A stretch of 64,000 nt of DNA from MPNP01 sp026709725. GTDB lineage: Bacteria; Pseudomonadota; Alphaproteobacteria; Rhodobacterales; Rhodobacteraceae. The notes under the pieces are model-generated. The model was given only the letters and a program-made list of their open reading frames with translations, had not been told where the DNA came from and ran no database searches. The translations under genes and the position numbers were made by a program. Shown one piece after another: positions 43,381 through 53,323 of the stretch. Location: assembly GCA_965200805.1 (NCBI GenBank), contig OZ241384.1, positions 2,294,001-2,358,000 of the forward strand. Reading direction: 5' to 3'. The stretch's first letter is position 1, and every line of letters starts with the position of its first letter.

Positions 43381-46175
43381 TGAGGGATTTCGGGGGGCTT
43401 TGCGCCCCCGACAGCCTCCACACGAACAGCGGCAAATTTGAACTCGGGAATTTTACCAAAAGGGTCAAGTGCGGGGTTGGTCAGGATATTGGCGGCGGCT
43501 TCAACATAGGCAAATGGCATAAAAACGGTGTCTTCTGCCACTCCGCGATCGGCCCGGGCCATCACGGTCAGACTGCCCCGCCGGGTCCGCAGGCGGACAT
43601 GTTCACCGGGTTTGACATTGAGGTTACGCAGTGTACGCGGGTGGAGTGAACAGCTGGCTTCGGGCTCTATGGCATCAAGAACACTGGTCCGGCGGGTCAT
43701 GGAGCCCGTGTGCCAGTGCTCAAGTTGGCGTCCGGTGATCAGCACAAACGGATAGGTGTCATCCGGCAGCTCATCGGGTGGCGTGACCTGTGCCGGTGTG
43801 AATCTGGCCCGACCGTCCGGCAGGGGGAATCCATCACCGAAGACAATCTCCTGCCCGGGGTCATCCGGTGTCAATGACGGATAGGTGACAGCTGTGGTCT
43901 CAAGGCGCTCCCAGGTGATATTGGAAAGGGATGGCATGCCCTGTTTCATCTCACTGAAGACTTCGGACGGGTGCCTGTAGGCCCAGTCAAGTCCCAGCCT
44001 TTGCGCCAGAGCCACGATAATCCACCAGTCCTGCCGGGCATTGCCGGGCGGCTTGATGACCTGCCGACCCATCTGGATCTGCCGGTTGGTATTGGTAACG
44101 GTTCCTGTTTTTTCCGGCCATGCACTGGCAGGCAGAATGACATCAGCGTAGTTTGCCGTCTCGGTCAGGAAGATATCCTGTACAACGAGATGTTCCAGCC
44201 GCGCCAGTGCTGCCCGGGCGTGATCGACATCCGGGTCCGACATGGCCGGATTTTCCCCGAGGATATACATCCCCCGGACGGATCCTGCATGGACTGCATC
44301 CATGATCTCAACGACAGTCAGTCCGGGTTCATCCGGCAGCTCCCCAGCTTGCCACAGGTCGGAAAAGGCCCTGCGGACCGTTGCATCCGTCACTGTCTGG
44401 TAGTCCGGCAGGAACATCGGGATGAGGCCGGCGTCAGAAGCACCCTGGACGTTGTTCTGCCCCCTGAGCGGGTGGAGTCCCGTGCCCGGTCGGCCGATTT
44501 GACCGCACATCAGTGCAAGTGAAATCAGGCAGCGGGAATTGTCCGTGCCATGGATGTGCTGGCTGATTCCCATCCCCCAGAAAATCATTGCGGCCCTCGC
44601 CGTGGCGAATGTGCGGGCCACATCCCGCAACAGGTCGGGCTCCACACCACACACCGGCGCCATGGCTTCGGGTGTGAAAGGGGCAAGATGCTCCTGCATG
44701 GCTGGCCAGTTGGATGTCAGATTGGCGATATAGTCGCTATTATAGAGGCCTTCGGTCGCGATGGTGTTCATGATGGCATTCAACATCGCCACATCGCGAC
44801 CGGCCTTGAACTGGACCCGGTGCGATGCAAACCGCGAGAGACCCTGATCTCTCGGGTCCATGACAATCAGTTTCCCGCCCCGCTTGGCAAATTGCTTGAA
44901 GTATGTCGCTGCAACAGGGTGATTCTCGGTCGGATTGGCTCCAATGACAAGTGCAACATCAGCATTCCTGATGTGGTTAAAGGGTGCTGTCACCGCACCC
45001 GAGCCGATATTTTCCATCAGTGCAGCCACGGATGAAGCGTGGCAAAGTCGGGTACAGTGGTCGATATTGTTATGGCCAAACCCCTGCCGAATGAGTTTCT
45101 GGAAGAGATAGGCTTCCTCATTCGAACACTTCGCGGACCCGAATCCGGCGACAGTACGTCCATCCGCATCCCGGAGTCCGGCCAATCCCTCGACAGCACG
45201 ATCAAGGGCCTCGTCCCAGGAGGCCACACGGAAATGCGTCTGCCAGTTGTCCGGATTGACATCAAGGCTCTTTGGAGGCGCATCTTCCCGACGAATGAGC
45301 GGTTCCAGAAGACGGTGCGGGTGGTCAATGTAGTCGAAGCCGAATCGGCCCTTGACGCAAAGACGGTTTTCATTGGCCGGGCCGTTGATTCCGCTGACAG
45401 ATCGGATCCGGCCATCCTTGACCCTGAACCCGATCTGGCAGCCGACGCCGCAATATGGACAGACGCTTGCAACCTCGCTGTCGTAATCCCCGCTGTCTCC
45501 ATGCCCCGCGGCATCGACGATGCTTGCCTCAACGAGTGCACCGGTGGGACAGGCCTGGACACATTCACCACATGCAACGCATGTGCTCTGGCCCATGGGA
45601 TCGGCACAGTCAAAGACCGGGTAGGACTGGTGGCCGCGACCGGCCATTCCAATAACATCATTGGCCTGGACATCCCGGCACGCACGCACGCAGAGATTGC
45701 ACTGGATGCAGGCATCAAGATAGACATGCATCGCCACATGGCTTGTATCCGGCGGAGGTCTGCTTGTGGAAGCCATTCCGGGAAAGCGGCTGCTTTTGAC
45801 GCCGGCAAGTGCAGCCATGTCCCAGAAATGTGACGATTGATCATGAGCCACTGCTTCAGGTGGCTGATCGGCAAGCAGCATCTCAATGACAGTCCGTCGT
45901 GCTGCCCGTGCCCGCTTTGTGGCCGTCCTTATCACCATTCCTTCCTCGACCTGCCTGATGCAGGATGCAGCCAGGACACGCTCCCCCTCAATCTCAACCA
46001 TGCAGGCCCGACAGTTTCCATCCGCCTCGTAGCCGGGTTTTGGCAGATGACAAAGATGGGGAAGCAGGGTCTCCCGTTCTCTGGCCGCCTCCCAGATGGT
46101 CGTTCCTGCGGCTGCGGTACAGGTCCGGCCGTCAAGCCTAAAGGACACACATCCCCTGTTCTGATCCTCAACCAT
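43350..46175 (-). CDS. fdhF: NAD-dependent formate dehydrogenase, molybdopterin-containing alpha subunit
   Basis: I chose ATG 46175 (MVEDQNRGC), with GGAGGAG seven bases upstream, giving 941 residues. The N-terminus is NuoG-like: a [2Fe-2S] domain with CHLPKPGYEADGNCRAC, then ferredoxin motifs CIQCNLCVRAC and CVACGECVQAC. The molybdopterin domain follows with the [4Fe-4S] motif CPYCGVGCQIGF. The likely metal-ligand Cys-His pair is in DHCTRLCHASSVAAL near residue 390; it is cysteine, so selenocysteine is not needed. Further motifs are GANPTENHPV, RGQNNVQGASDAG and a C-terminal MopB domain. It oxidises formate to CO2 and passes electrons to the NuoEF-like subunit upstream. Confidence 0.94.
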   Translation of the reverse strand: MVEDQNRGCVSFRLDGRTCTAAAGTTIWEAARERETLLPHLCHLPKPGYEADGNCRACMVEIEGERVLAASCIRQVEEGMVIRTATKRARAARRTVIEMLLADQPPEAVAHDQSSHFWDMAALAGVKSSRFPGMASTSRPPPDTSHVAMHVYLDACIQCNLCVRACRDVQANDVIGMAGRGHQSYPVFDCADPMGQSTCVACGECVQACPTGALVEASIVDAAGHGDSGDYDSEVASVCPYCGVGCQIGFRVKDGRIRSVSGINGPANENRLCVKGRFGFDYIDHPHRLLEPLIRREDAPPKSLDVNPDNWQTHFRVASWDEALDRAVEGLAGLRDADGRTVAGFGSAKCSNEEAYLFQKLIRQGFGHNNIDHCTRLCHASSVAALMENIGSGAVTAPFNHIRNADVALVIGANPTENHPVAATYFKQFAKRGGKLIVMDPRDQGLSRFASHRVQFKAGRDVAMLNAIMNTIATEGLYNSDYIANLTSNWPAMQEHLAPFTPEAMAPVCGVEPDLLRDVARTFATARAAMIFWGMGISQHIHGTDNSRCLISLALMCGQIGRPGTGLHPLRGQNNVQGASDAGLIPMFLPDYQTVTDATVRRAFSDLWQAGELPDEPGLTVVEIMDAVHAGSVRGMYILGENPAMSDPDVDHARAALARLEHLVVQDIFLTETANYADVILPASAWPEKTGTVTNTNRQIQMGRQVIKPPGNARQDWWIIVALAQRLGLDWAYRHPSEVFSEMKQGMPSLSNITWERLETTAVTYPSLTPDDPGQEIVFGDGFPLPDGRARFTPAQVTPPDELPDDTYPFVLITGRQLEHWHTGSMTRRTSVLDAIEPEASCSLHPRTLRNLNVKPGEHVRLRTRRGSLTVMARADRGVAEDTVFMPFAYVEAAANILTNPALDPFGKIPEFKFAAVRVEAVGGAKPPEIPHQGNSRLQSP

Positions 46176-47883
46176 GCCCGGTCTCCTCCGGGAGGCACCC
46201 AACATCTTCCGGGAAATGTGCTTTGGTCAGAAGGATCGGGTTGGCGGCAGCCTGGCCAAGACCGCAGATCGATGCACTCATCATCGTGTCGCAGAGATCC
46301 TTGAGGAGGGGCCAGTCCCAGACGGGTTCCTGCATGAGTTTGACAGCTTTTTCACAGCCAACACGGCAGGGTGTGCATTGCCCGCAACTCTCGTCTTCAA
46401 AAAATCGGAGCATGTTCAGGGCGACATCCCGGATGCTGTCCCTGTCTGAAAGCACCACAATCGCGGCCGAGCCGATGAATGTCCCAAACTCCTGGAGTAC
46501 ATCAAAATCAAGTGGAATGTCTGCCAGTGTGCTGGGCAGGATACCTGCCGATGGACCCCCCGGCTGGTAGGCCTTGAACCGGTGACCCTCTGCCATGCCA
46601 CCGCAGGCCTCGAGAATGTCGGTCATCGTGGATCCGGCTGGAAGCAGGTAGACACCGGGATTCCGCACCCGTCCCGAGACGGAATAAGAGCGCAGACCTG
46701 TCCTGCCGTTTTGCGAGACATCGGCAAGAACGCCAATGCCTTCCCGCAACACCCTCGCCACCCAGTAAAGGGTCTCAACATTGTTCACGAGCGTCGGACG
46801 ACCAAAGAGACCGACCTGGGCCACAAAGGGCGGGCGATGGCGTGGCAGGCCGCGCTTGCCCTCGATCGATTCGATCATGGCCGATTCTTCCCCGCAGATA
46901 TAGGCTCCTGCTCCCCGCCGCAGCTCAATGTAGCCTTGTGTGACCAGACCGGCACTCTCGAGTTCGGCAATTTCGCGCCGCAGAATTTCCAGGACAGCGG
47001 GATATTCATCCCGCATGTAGATAAAGCAGGTCTCAGCCTTGACAGCCCAGGCCCCGACGAGCATCCCCTCAAGAAAAAGATGGGGTGTCCGTTCAAGATA
47101 GTACCTGTCCTTGAATGTCCCCGGCTCACCCTCATCACCATTGACTGCCAGATAGCGCGGCCCGGGTTCTGCCCGCACGAATTCCCATTTTTTGCCAGTT
47201 GGAAACCCTGCACCGCCAAGCCCCCTGATCCCCGCATCAAGGAGCCGGCGCTGGATGGTGGCAAAATCACCATTCCGCCGGATGTCTCTGAGGCATGCAT
47301 ACCCCCCTGCGTCGCAGTAGGCAGAGAATCTCTCATAATCAGGAATACAGGCCGCTGTTTCCCCTGCCGCCAAGGCGGCATGAACACGCTCCGGTGTCGC
47401 ATGATCAATGTGATTGTGGCCCATTTCAAGTGTGGGCGCAGTATCGCACCGTCCGATGCACGGTGCCCTCACGACCCGGACTGTCGCCGGATCAAGGCTT
47501 CGACGCAAATTGGCTATCAGATCCTGCGCGCCAGCCAGTTCACAACTCAGCGAGTCACAGACACGCAGCGTCAGTGGCGGCGGTGGATTCTCACTCTCCC
47601 TGACAACATCGAAGTGGGCATAGAATGTGGCCACTTCATAGATCTCGGCCATCGACAGCCGCATCTCTTCAGCCAGTGCACGGATGTGCCGTGCCGAGAG
47701 ATGTCCATAGTGATCCTGGATCAGATGCAGATGCTCAATCAGGAGATCACGGCGACGGGGCCGATCATTGAGCAGCACCCTGATATCCTCAAGTGCTGAA
47801 TCATCAAGTTGACGGCCTTTTGGTGTCCGGCGTCCCTTGCGCGTGGTAGATTTCCAGACCCCCTGATGATCACCCATTGCCAT
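46168..47883 (-). CDS. NAD-dependent formate dehydrogenase beta subunit, NuoE-NuoF fusion
   Basis: The 571-residue protein joins two complex I-like modules. The N-terminal NuoE-like part has the [2Fe-2S] ligands in CDSLSCELAG and CIGRCDTAP (about residues 109-150). The NuoF-like part has the FMN/NAD region GIRGLGGAGFPTGKKWEF, NGDEGEPGTFKDR and GAGAYICGEESAMIESIEG, then the [4Fe-4S] motif ESCGQCTPCRVGC near 505-517. It delivers electrons from the formate-oxidising subunit to NAD+. The same fused layout is known from Methylobacterium FDH1. Its stop overlaps the alpha-subunit start by 8 bp. No fdhD-like or small delta subunit gene is next to it. Confidence 0.92.
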   Translation of the reverse strand: MAMGDHQGVWKSTTRKGRRTPKGRQLDDSALEDIRVLLNDRPRRRDLLIEHLHLIQDHYGHLSARHIRALAEEMRLSMAEIYEVATFYAHFDVVRESENPPPPLTLRVCDSLSCELAGAQDLIANLRRSLDPATVRVVRAPCIGRCDTAPTLEMGHNHIDHATPERVHAALAAGETAACIPDYERFSAYCDAGGYACLRDIRRNGDFATIQRRLLDAGIRGLGGAGFPTGKKWEFVRAEPGPRYLAVNGDEGEPGTFKDRYYLERTPHLFLEGMLVGAWAVKAETCFIYMRDEYPAVLEILRREIAELESAGLVTQGYIELRRGAGAYICGEESAMIESIEGKRGLPRHRPPFVAQVGLFGRPTLVNNVETLYWVARVLREGIGVLADVSQNGRTGLRSYSVSGRVRNPGVYLLPAGSTMTDILEACGGMAEGHRFKAYQPGGPSAGILPSTLADIPLDFDVLQEFGTFIGSAAIVVLSDRDSIRDVALNMLRFFEDESCGQCTPCRVGCEKAVKLMQEPVWDWPLLKDLCDTMMSASICGLGQAAANPILLTKAHFPEDVGCLPEETGHG

Positions 47884-48378
47884 ACATGCTCACCTCCTGC
47901 CTGCGCTTCATAATCTTCTTCCACCGGAATTCCAATGAACCGGTACACTGTCACGCATCGTCGGGATTGGTCATGAAGCACCTGACGGGCAGGAAATCAT
48001 TCCACGACCGTTTTGCGGGATCGATCTGTTGAAATCATGCAGGCATGATTCCATATACGCACTCATGGAAATGCCGTCTCAATCAGGAATTCCTGATACA
48101 GAGACCACCCATGCCACCATCCCTGCTCCGGTTTGACCGTCAAGTGTTGCGCCGCAGGGTGGAATTCGGGTTGCCAAAATTAACCGCTGATTTGCTCAAT
48201 GAGCTGTGACCAACACCCTGTCGGTGGCTTGGGTGCGGCAGCCAGGTGCAGGGCAGCCCCTCACAGTGAAAAACGGGACATGGCGGGTCATGATCGCCAC
48301 TGGACTCCCACCCTGATTGTCATGCATCTCCCGTCCAGATTGGCACCCTGGAAGCATGGCACAACCCGTCGGCATCCC
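47884..48378. other. Spacer upstream of formate dehydrogenase, no supported gene
   Basis: This 495-bp stretch lies between the fdh operon start and the Uma2 gene end. A 32-codon frame at 48111-48209 (MPPSLLRFDRQVLRRRVEF...) is open but unsupported. I see no riboswitch-like structure. The promoter for the formate dehydrogenase genes should lie near 47890-48080. Confidence 0.45.
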
Positions 48379-48972
48379 CTACCCATCCCCCGTCCGCACC
48401 CCCTCCGGCCAGAGCGCATCCAGCGGGAAGGTGATGGCATCAAAGGGGGGCTGCGAGACGGGCCCGTCCCCCGCCGGGGTCGCCGGCAGCACCCAGCGTC
48501 CCCCGCTCAGCGCGAACACCTCGAGGGTCCCGGCATCCGGATCGACGAACCACAGGTGCCCCACCCCCTCCCTGGCATAGATGCCCCGCTTCTCGCACCG
48601 GTCGATCCGCCTTGTGGACGGGGAGAGGACCTCGCAGACCCAGTCCGGGGCCACAACGCAATAGGGGGCATCGGGATAGTCGGGCATCGTCCCGCGTCGC
48701 CACCCGGCAAGGTCGGGGACGATGATATCGTCCCCGAGATGCAGTTCGGGCTCAAAGATGATCCACCAGCCGCCGGGGCCGCCCCGGCCCCGGTCGAAGG
48801 GATTGCCGACCTCCATGCCGAGGGTGGAACTCGCCCGGGCATGACGGGATGCGGGCCGGGGCATGGTATGGAGGGTGCCGGCGAGCACTTCGGCCACCAT
48901 GTGCGGCGGGGCGTCAAGGACATCCTGATAGGTGGCAGGCGGGCCTGCGAGGGCGGCTGCCGGCAGGGTCAT
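48379..48972 (-). CDS. Uma2 family (DUF820) putative nuclease
   Basis: The 197-residue protein has the Uma2 pattern: YQDVLDAPPHMVAEVLAGTLHTMPRPASRHARASSTLG, then GGWWIIFEPELHL, IIVPDLAGWRR, CVVAPDWVCEVLSPSTRRIDRCEKRGIYAREGVGHLWFVDPDAGTLEVF. The family has a PD-(D/E)XK nuclease-like fold: the acidic residues in EPELHL, VPDLAG and CEVLSPSTRRIDRCEK fit the catalytic positions. Biological function is unknown. GC content looks higher than in its neighbours, suggesting possible transfer. Confidence 0.85.
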   Translation of the reverse strand: MTLPAAALAGPPATYQDVLDAPPHMVAEVLAGTLHTMPRPASRHARASSTLGMEVGNPFDRGRGGPGGWWIIFEPELHLGDDIIVPDLAGWRRGTMPDYPDAPYCVVAPDWVCEVLSPSTRRIDRCEKRGIYAREGVGHLWFVDPDAGTLEVFALSGGRWVLPATPAGDGPVSQPPFDAITFPLDALWPEGVRTGDG

Positions 48973-49159
48973 TGATCTGTGCCTCCACAGCTGGGATCTG
49001 CCTGTAATCTAGTCACCGTGACGGGGATGTGCAAATGTCAGGATCCTGCTGCGCTTGATGGAAATGTGTGGTTGTGAAGCCTTCAATTGTCAAAGCCATC
49101 CACATGGCTATAGTGATCTGTTGAAAAATCATGGTTGTTAACGATAGCGGAAAGGACCT

Positions 49160-49756
49160 GTGACAGTTCTGGCACACTTGGATTTTCAAGCGGATTTCGT
49201 CCAGAATCAGGGAGGACCGGGACGGTTCTCTGCGCTGGTTCTGAATGCAGACTATCGCCCGCTTTCCTATTTTCCGCTCTCGTTGTGGTCGTGGCAGGAT
49301 GCCATTCGGGCAACATTTCTTGATCGGGTCGGAGTTGTTGAGGAATATGACAGCATTGCCCGTTCACCGTCCGTAGAGTTCAAGCGACCGTCCGTGGTCG
49401 TTCTGAAGCGTTACATCAAACCGATCCGCCGCGCCGCATTCACGCGATTCAATCTTTTTCTCCGGGATGAATTCACCTGCCAGTATTGTGGCAGAAACAG
49501 TGAGTTGACCTTCGACCATGTCATTCCCAAATCGCGCGGTGGCTTGACCGAATGGACCAATGTTGTTGCCGCCTGCACACATTGTAACCTGAAAAAGGGG
49601 TCAGCCCTTCCTGATGAATGCGGGATATCATTGCGACGGATTCCCATGCAGCCGACATCGGAGGAGCTGCTGAATGTCGGCCGAAAATTTCCGCCCAACC
49701 ACCTGCATGAAAGCTGGCTGGATTTTCTCTACTGGGATGTCGAGTTGAAGACATAA
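49160..49756 (+). CDS. HNH endonuclease family protein
   Basis: The 198-residue protein starts at GTG 49160. The N-terminal half contains ALVLNADYRPLSYFPLSLWSWQDAIRATFLDRV, and the C-terminal half holds an HNH domain. That domain has CQYCGRNSELTFDHVIPKSRGGLTEWTNVVAACTHCNLKKG near 112-152, with paired CxxC zinc ligands, the DHVIP histidine and the Asn of TNVV. This type is conserved as a single gene across alphaproteobacteria and is not tied to restriction systems. Its role is not established. It converges with dsbB. Confidence 0.85.
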   Translation: MTVLAHLDFQADFVQNQGGPGRFSALVLNADYRPLSYFPLSLWSWQDAIRATFLDRVGVVEEYDSIARSPSVEFKRPSVVVLKRYIKPIRRAAFTRFNLFLRDEFTCQYCGRNSELTFDHVIPKSRGGLTEWTNVVAACTHCNLKKGSALPDECGISLRRIPMQPTSEELLNVGRKFPPNHLHESWLDFLYWDVELKT

Positions 49757-49766
49757 ACGGATTCCA

Positions 49767-50297
49767 TCATGACCTTGCGGGCAAGGCCATTCTGAGCCAC
49801 ATACCAGCGAGGAGAAGAGACAAAAGCCCGTTCCATGCAGCCATTGAGAGGCCAAGGAATGACCACGCGACCTCGTCGCATCGGGCACTGCGTGTCGGTG
49901 CATTCATATCCAGCAGTTCAGCGCCCGTCAGCCCTGTCAGAGAACCGCCCTGGCAGGCCGCGAGGCCTTCCCAGTAACCCTGTTCCACCCCAGCGTGAAA
50001 TCCCGCAATCGCAGCACTGCCCAACATTGCCAGTCCACCCATGATGGCGATGAGGCGTGTTGGACGAAAATAATAAATTGCGGCAAGCGCGATTGCGATC
50101 ACATGGGCCCAGCGCTGCCAGACACAGAGCGTGCAGGGAAACAGGCCACCGAGATGTTCAAAGCCGAGAGCGGTTGCCAGTATGGCACCCGACCCGATTG
50201 TGACACAATACCAGGGCCGGCGATGGGCCATCGGTGCTCCCGAACGAGACGTTTCCATGTCAGAATCCAATGCAGCCTGCGCCTGATATGCGATCAT
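49767..50297 (-). CDS. dsbB: Disulfide bond formation protein B
   Basis: The 176-residue protein has four hydrophobic helices. The first cysteine pair is in the DsbB motif FPCTLCVWQRWAHVIA near 52-67. The second, periplasmic pair is split between the ACQGG and ARCDEVAWSFLGLSMAAWN segments near 110-140. DsbB oxidises DsbA and passes electrons to quinone in the inner membrane. A shorter start at MAHRRPWY is possible. A DsbA/Com1-like protein is encoded at 29254-30108. Confidence 0.88.
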   Translation of the reverse strand: MIAYQAQAALDSDMETSRSGAPMAHRRPWYCVTIGSGAILATALGFEHLGGLFPCTLCVWQRWAHVIAIALAAIYYFRPTRLIAIMGGLAMLGSAAIAGFHAGVEQGYWEGLAACQGGSLTGLTGAELLDMNAPTRSARCDEVAWSFLGLSMAAWNGLLSLLLAGMWLRMALPARS

Positions 50298-50811
50298 CGG
50301 TTCTCTATCATGTCCGGGGCGGCCATACCAATGACGGAAAACCGTTCATGCAGGAGTCGGGGCATGATCCGGCCTGGCGGCATTCGCAGCTGTTCAGTGC
50401 CGGGGGCATGGTTTTTTTGGGTTTGTCCGGCCATGATGAGCGGTCAGGATGGCGGCGGCTCCGCTGGCAACGCAATCGTGATGAATCGCGGGATAAGAGC
50501 ATCTTTCATTCGGAAGGATGTGAAGTCCGGATCAGGCAGGCGACAAGGCGCATCTGAACGAAAAATCCATCCGGTCGGACTGAATGGCGGCATGCTTCAG
50601 CCCGGATCTCACCGTTCAACCTGCCACTTGAACTGCTGCTGGCCCCGAGAGATTTGCACCTGGAATTCCAAATACGCGTGCAGCAGCCCGGTTGGTATTG
50701 CGGGCAGGGCAGGGCAGTCCGGGGACCCTGGCATGGAACCATGACGGGGTGTCTGGAAATGCAATTGCATGATGATCAGGACCATGTTAGCATTTTAACG
50801 ATCACTAGTGA
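50298..50811. other. dsbB to ABC transporter spacer, no supported gene
   Basis: The 514 bases between divergent genes hold several open frames of 60-100 codons, none with recognisable features. The stretch immediately before 50812 (around 50785-50800) is AT-rich and is the likely promoter zone of the ABC transporter ATPase, but the -35/-10 match is weak. Confidence 0.4.
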
Positions 50812-51933
50812 ATGCGCACGACGGGAGATAACACCTTGACCTCAATTGATGCTGAGGCATTCGTCGTGTTTGACCGCGTTCAGAAGTCTTACGATGGTGA
50901 GACGCTTGTGGTCCGGGACCTTAACCTCCAGATTGCCAAAGGTGAGTTTCTGACCATGCTCGGACCCTCTGGATCGGGCAAGACAACCTGCTTGATGATG
51001 CTGGCAGGATTCGAGACTGCAACACATGGCGAGATCAGACTTGATGGATGTTCAATCAACAATATCCCGCCGCATAAACGCGGTATTGGAGTGGTTTTCC
51101 AGAACTACGCACTCTTTCCCCATATGACGGTCTCTGAAAATCTGGCATTTCCCCTGGAGGTCCGCAAGATCGACAAGGCGGAGCGGGAAGAAAAAGTTAT
51201 CCGTGCCCTGGACATGGTGCAGATGGGGGAGTTCGGCAATCGCCGACCTTCGCAGCTTTCCGGTGGTCAGCAGCAGCGGATCGCTCTTGCCCGCGCTCTG
51301 GTCTTTGAACCCGAACTTGTCCTGATGGACGAGCCGCTTGGTGCGCTTGACAAACAACTGCGTGAGACATTGCAGTTTGAGATAACCAATCTGGTCCATG
51401 AGCTCGGTATCAGCACGGTTTATGTGACCCATGACCAGACCGAAGCCCTGACCATGTCCGACAGGGTCGCGGTCTTCGACGATGGTGTTATCCAGCAGCT
51501 TGATGCTCCGGATACACTCTATGAGTCACCCCAGAACAGTTTTGTTGCCCAGTTCATTGGTGAAAACAACACGCTGGCAGGTACAGTTGAGAGCATTTCG
51601 GGCGATTCAGCGGTTGTACGTCTCGACAATGGCGATCTGATCAACACGATACCAGTGAATATTGAGAAGCCCGGGGACCGCACGCTGGTTTCTATTCGAC
51701 CGGAACGCGTGGAGGTCAGCAGGGAACGGCTGACCCCGGATGCGCATACGCTCAAGGCCAGGGTCAAGGAATTTATCTATATGGGTGACATCTACCGGAC
51801 CCGCATCAGTGTCGCCGGTAACGATGACTTTATCATCAAAACACGGAATGCTCCGGATGTGCAGCGTCTGAAGCGCGGGGATATCATTGAGATTGGCTGG
51901 CGAGCGCAGGATTGTCGGGCACTTGATCTTTGA
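50812..51933 (+). CDS. ABC transporter ATP-binding protein, spermidine/putrescine type
   Basis: The 373-residue protein is a PotA-like importer ATPase. It has Walker A GPSGSGKTT near 51-59, Q-loop VVFQNYALFPHMTV, signature LSGGQQQRIALARAL near 144-158, Walker B LVLMDEPLGALD, and the switch histidine in VYVTHDQTEAL. A C-terminal TOBE_2 domain follows (RPERVEVSRERLTPDAHTLKARVKEFIYMGDIYRTRI). It energises uptake of polyamines or similar cations. The binding protein and two permeases are downstream on the same strand but 1.5 kb away. A TTG start at 50836 is an alternative. Confidence 0.9.
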   Translation: MRTTGDNTLTSIDAEAFVVFDRVQKSYDGETLVVRDLNLQIAKGEFLTMLGPSGSGKTTCLMMLAGFETATHGEIRLDGCSINNIPPHKRGIGVVFQNYALFPHMTVSENLAFPLEVRKIDKAEREEKVIRALDMVQMGEFGNRRPSQLSGGQQQRIALARALVFEPELVLMDEPLGALDKQLRETLQFEITNLVHELGISTVYVTHDQTEALTMSDRVAVFDDGVIQQLDAPDTLYESPQNSFVAQFIGENNTLAGTVESISGDSAVVRLDNGDLINTIPVNIEKPGDRTLVSIRPERVEVSRERLTPDAHTLKARVKEFIYMGDIYRTRISVAGNDDFIIKTRNAPDVQRLKRGDIIEIGWRAQDCRALDL

Positions 51934-52179
51934 TGATGCATTGCATCACTTTGCGGTGATATCCGGCTCACAAGTCCGAAATTCGCCCGGAGAGGTCCCT
52001 TGTGGTGGCAGAGGAGCTGTGTTCTCGGTTTGACCGGACTGCCTTGAGCGGGACTCCCCCCTTGAATCCGTTGTCAGCCCTTGAGCCATTCGGATTCTAA
52101 CCTTATCCGGTTGAAGACATCCGGGGCCGGTGCAGCAGCGTGTGCCAGTGCGCATTGCATCGATACCGAACGGCATGTG

Positions 52180-52211
52180 CAGGCCTTCAACAGAACGCTG
52201 TTGAAGGCCTG
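52180..52211. terminator. Perfect 14-bp hairpin downstream of the ABC ATPase gene
   Basis: CAGGCCTTCAACAG at 52180-52193 pairs exactly with CTGTTGAAGGCCTG at 52198-52211 across the loop AACG. No T tract follows on either strand, so factor-independent termination is uncertain. It lies about 250 bp after the ATPase stop and could protect or end that transcript. Confidence 0.4.
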
Positions 52212-52234
52212 GGCACACCGCCACCCTTGCCAGC

Positions 52235-52410
52235 GCGAAAGTCCCCCCGGCCCCCCCGGGGGGCGGCATGGATCGGTGCTGCTGCGAGACATTCGGGAAA
52301 TGGGGCTGATGCATCGCCGAATCGCTGATCGGGGCGCAATGCGATTCTGACAGACCGTGCATGATCAGGGGCTTGGAGGGTTCCGGGTCCGTCATACGAG
52401 GACCACACCC
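52235..52410 (-). repeat. Dispersed repeat family, left half in reverse orientation
   Basis: It contains GGCGGCATGGATCGGTGC, CGAGACATTCGGGAAATG, GATGCATCGCCGAATCGC and GATCGGGGCGCAATGC, and ends GTCATACGAGGACCACACCC, the family left terminus read backwards with a few changes. At its inner edge is a run of C followed by G (CCCCCCGGCCCCCCCGGGGGG), the same middle position that is expanded in the 35368-38507 copy. The other half is missing. Confidence 0.72.
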
Positions 52411-52856
52411 ATGGCCGCAGGACTGATCGGGATAACGCTTGCGGGCGGAGACAGGCGCAGGGCCGGCGTGTCAACGGAAGCCTGCCACTCGGCTGCACAT
52501 ACTGCACGATACCCCAGCCGTACAGCCCGGTGCTCCAGCAGTTCACAGATGAACAGCAGGCGGCCCTTGACATCTGGGTGGATGCCGCAGCGTTCATCGA
52601 CGGGGATTCCGATCTGGCCAACAGTGGGAATTCCGGCCATCCTGGCTGTTTCAATCCGCGATACCTGATCCTTGCCCCTCGAACCGGAGCATGCCGCAGC
52701 AGGTGACAGCGGACAGAAGGTCTGCGGGGGACACAGGAGCGCATGCAGACCCGGCTCCAGATTGCCCCACAGGGCCATGTCCAAGGATCCGGGCTTCAAC
52801 CCGTCGCCCTGATGAAAACGCTCCATGTCATGATGACCAACAGGAATAATCGTCAC
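52392..52856 (-). CDS. Doubtful hypothetical protein beside a repeat
   Basis: A 154-codon frame starts MTIIPVGHHDMERFHQGD and contains GRLLFICELLEHRAVRLGYRAVCAAEW. I recognise no family. Its last few codons and its stop lie inside the repeat terminus at 52410, so if real it was truncated or extended by that insertion. Alternative frames are also open. It is listed as a possible gene remnant only. Confidence 0.22.
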   Translation of the reverse strand: MTIIPVGHHDMERFHQGDGLKPGSLDMALWGNLEPGLHALLCPPQTFCPLSPAAACSGSRGKDQVSRIETARMAGIPTVGQIGIPVDERCGIHPDVKGRLLFICELLEHRAVRLGYRAVCAAEWQASVDTPALRLSPPASVIPISPAAMGVVLV

Positions 52857-53323
52857 CCGAATTGTCGCAGGATGACAAAATCCCCGCGGGCCGGCCCCGG
52901 CAGAAGTCCATGTGGGGGATTGGCGGACGGGCGGTGGTGTGAGTCGGGCGTGTCAATCCGGGAGCAATTGGCCCCGCAGTGGATTCGGGCAATTCGGTCA
53001 CTGACTGTGGTGGTGGCAGGGCAGTTACATAAGTCATTTGAGCACCACAGCATGGTTTTATGCCGACCGGGTGTATGGCGATTGAAGCCCACCGGACATC
53101 TCCCGTGAATACGTCAAGATGGATGGATGATCACTGCGGAACTGAATTTGGCCCCGGGGAGAGTTGCGGGTTCAGCATTACACCCTTCCCACCGATTTGC
53201 GATGGCTCCTGGCCATTGAAACCAATAGGACTTGCCGCGGAATCGAATGATGAATTCATCAGATTTGACCGGTTCAGGCCGCCATGCACCCGATGGCTCC
53301 CGGGGATGGATCCAGGAACCTGC

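Noticed and set aside
48111..48209. A 32-codon frame, MPPSLLRFDRQVLRRRVEF...
   Set aside because: No ribosome-binding site or family match; short enough to be chance.
48199..48975. 258-codon plus-strand frame over the Uma2 gene
   Set aside because: The minus strand encodes a clear Uma2 protein with all family motifs; the plus frame is its shadow.
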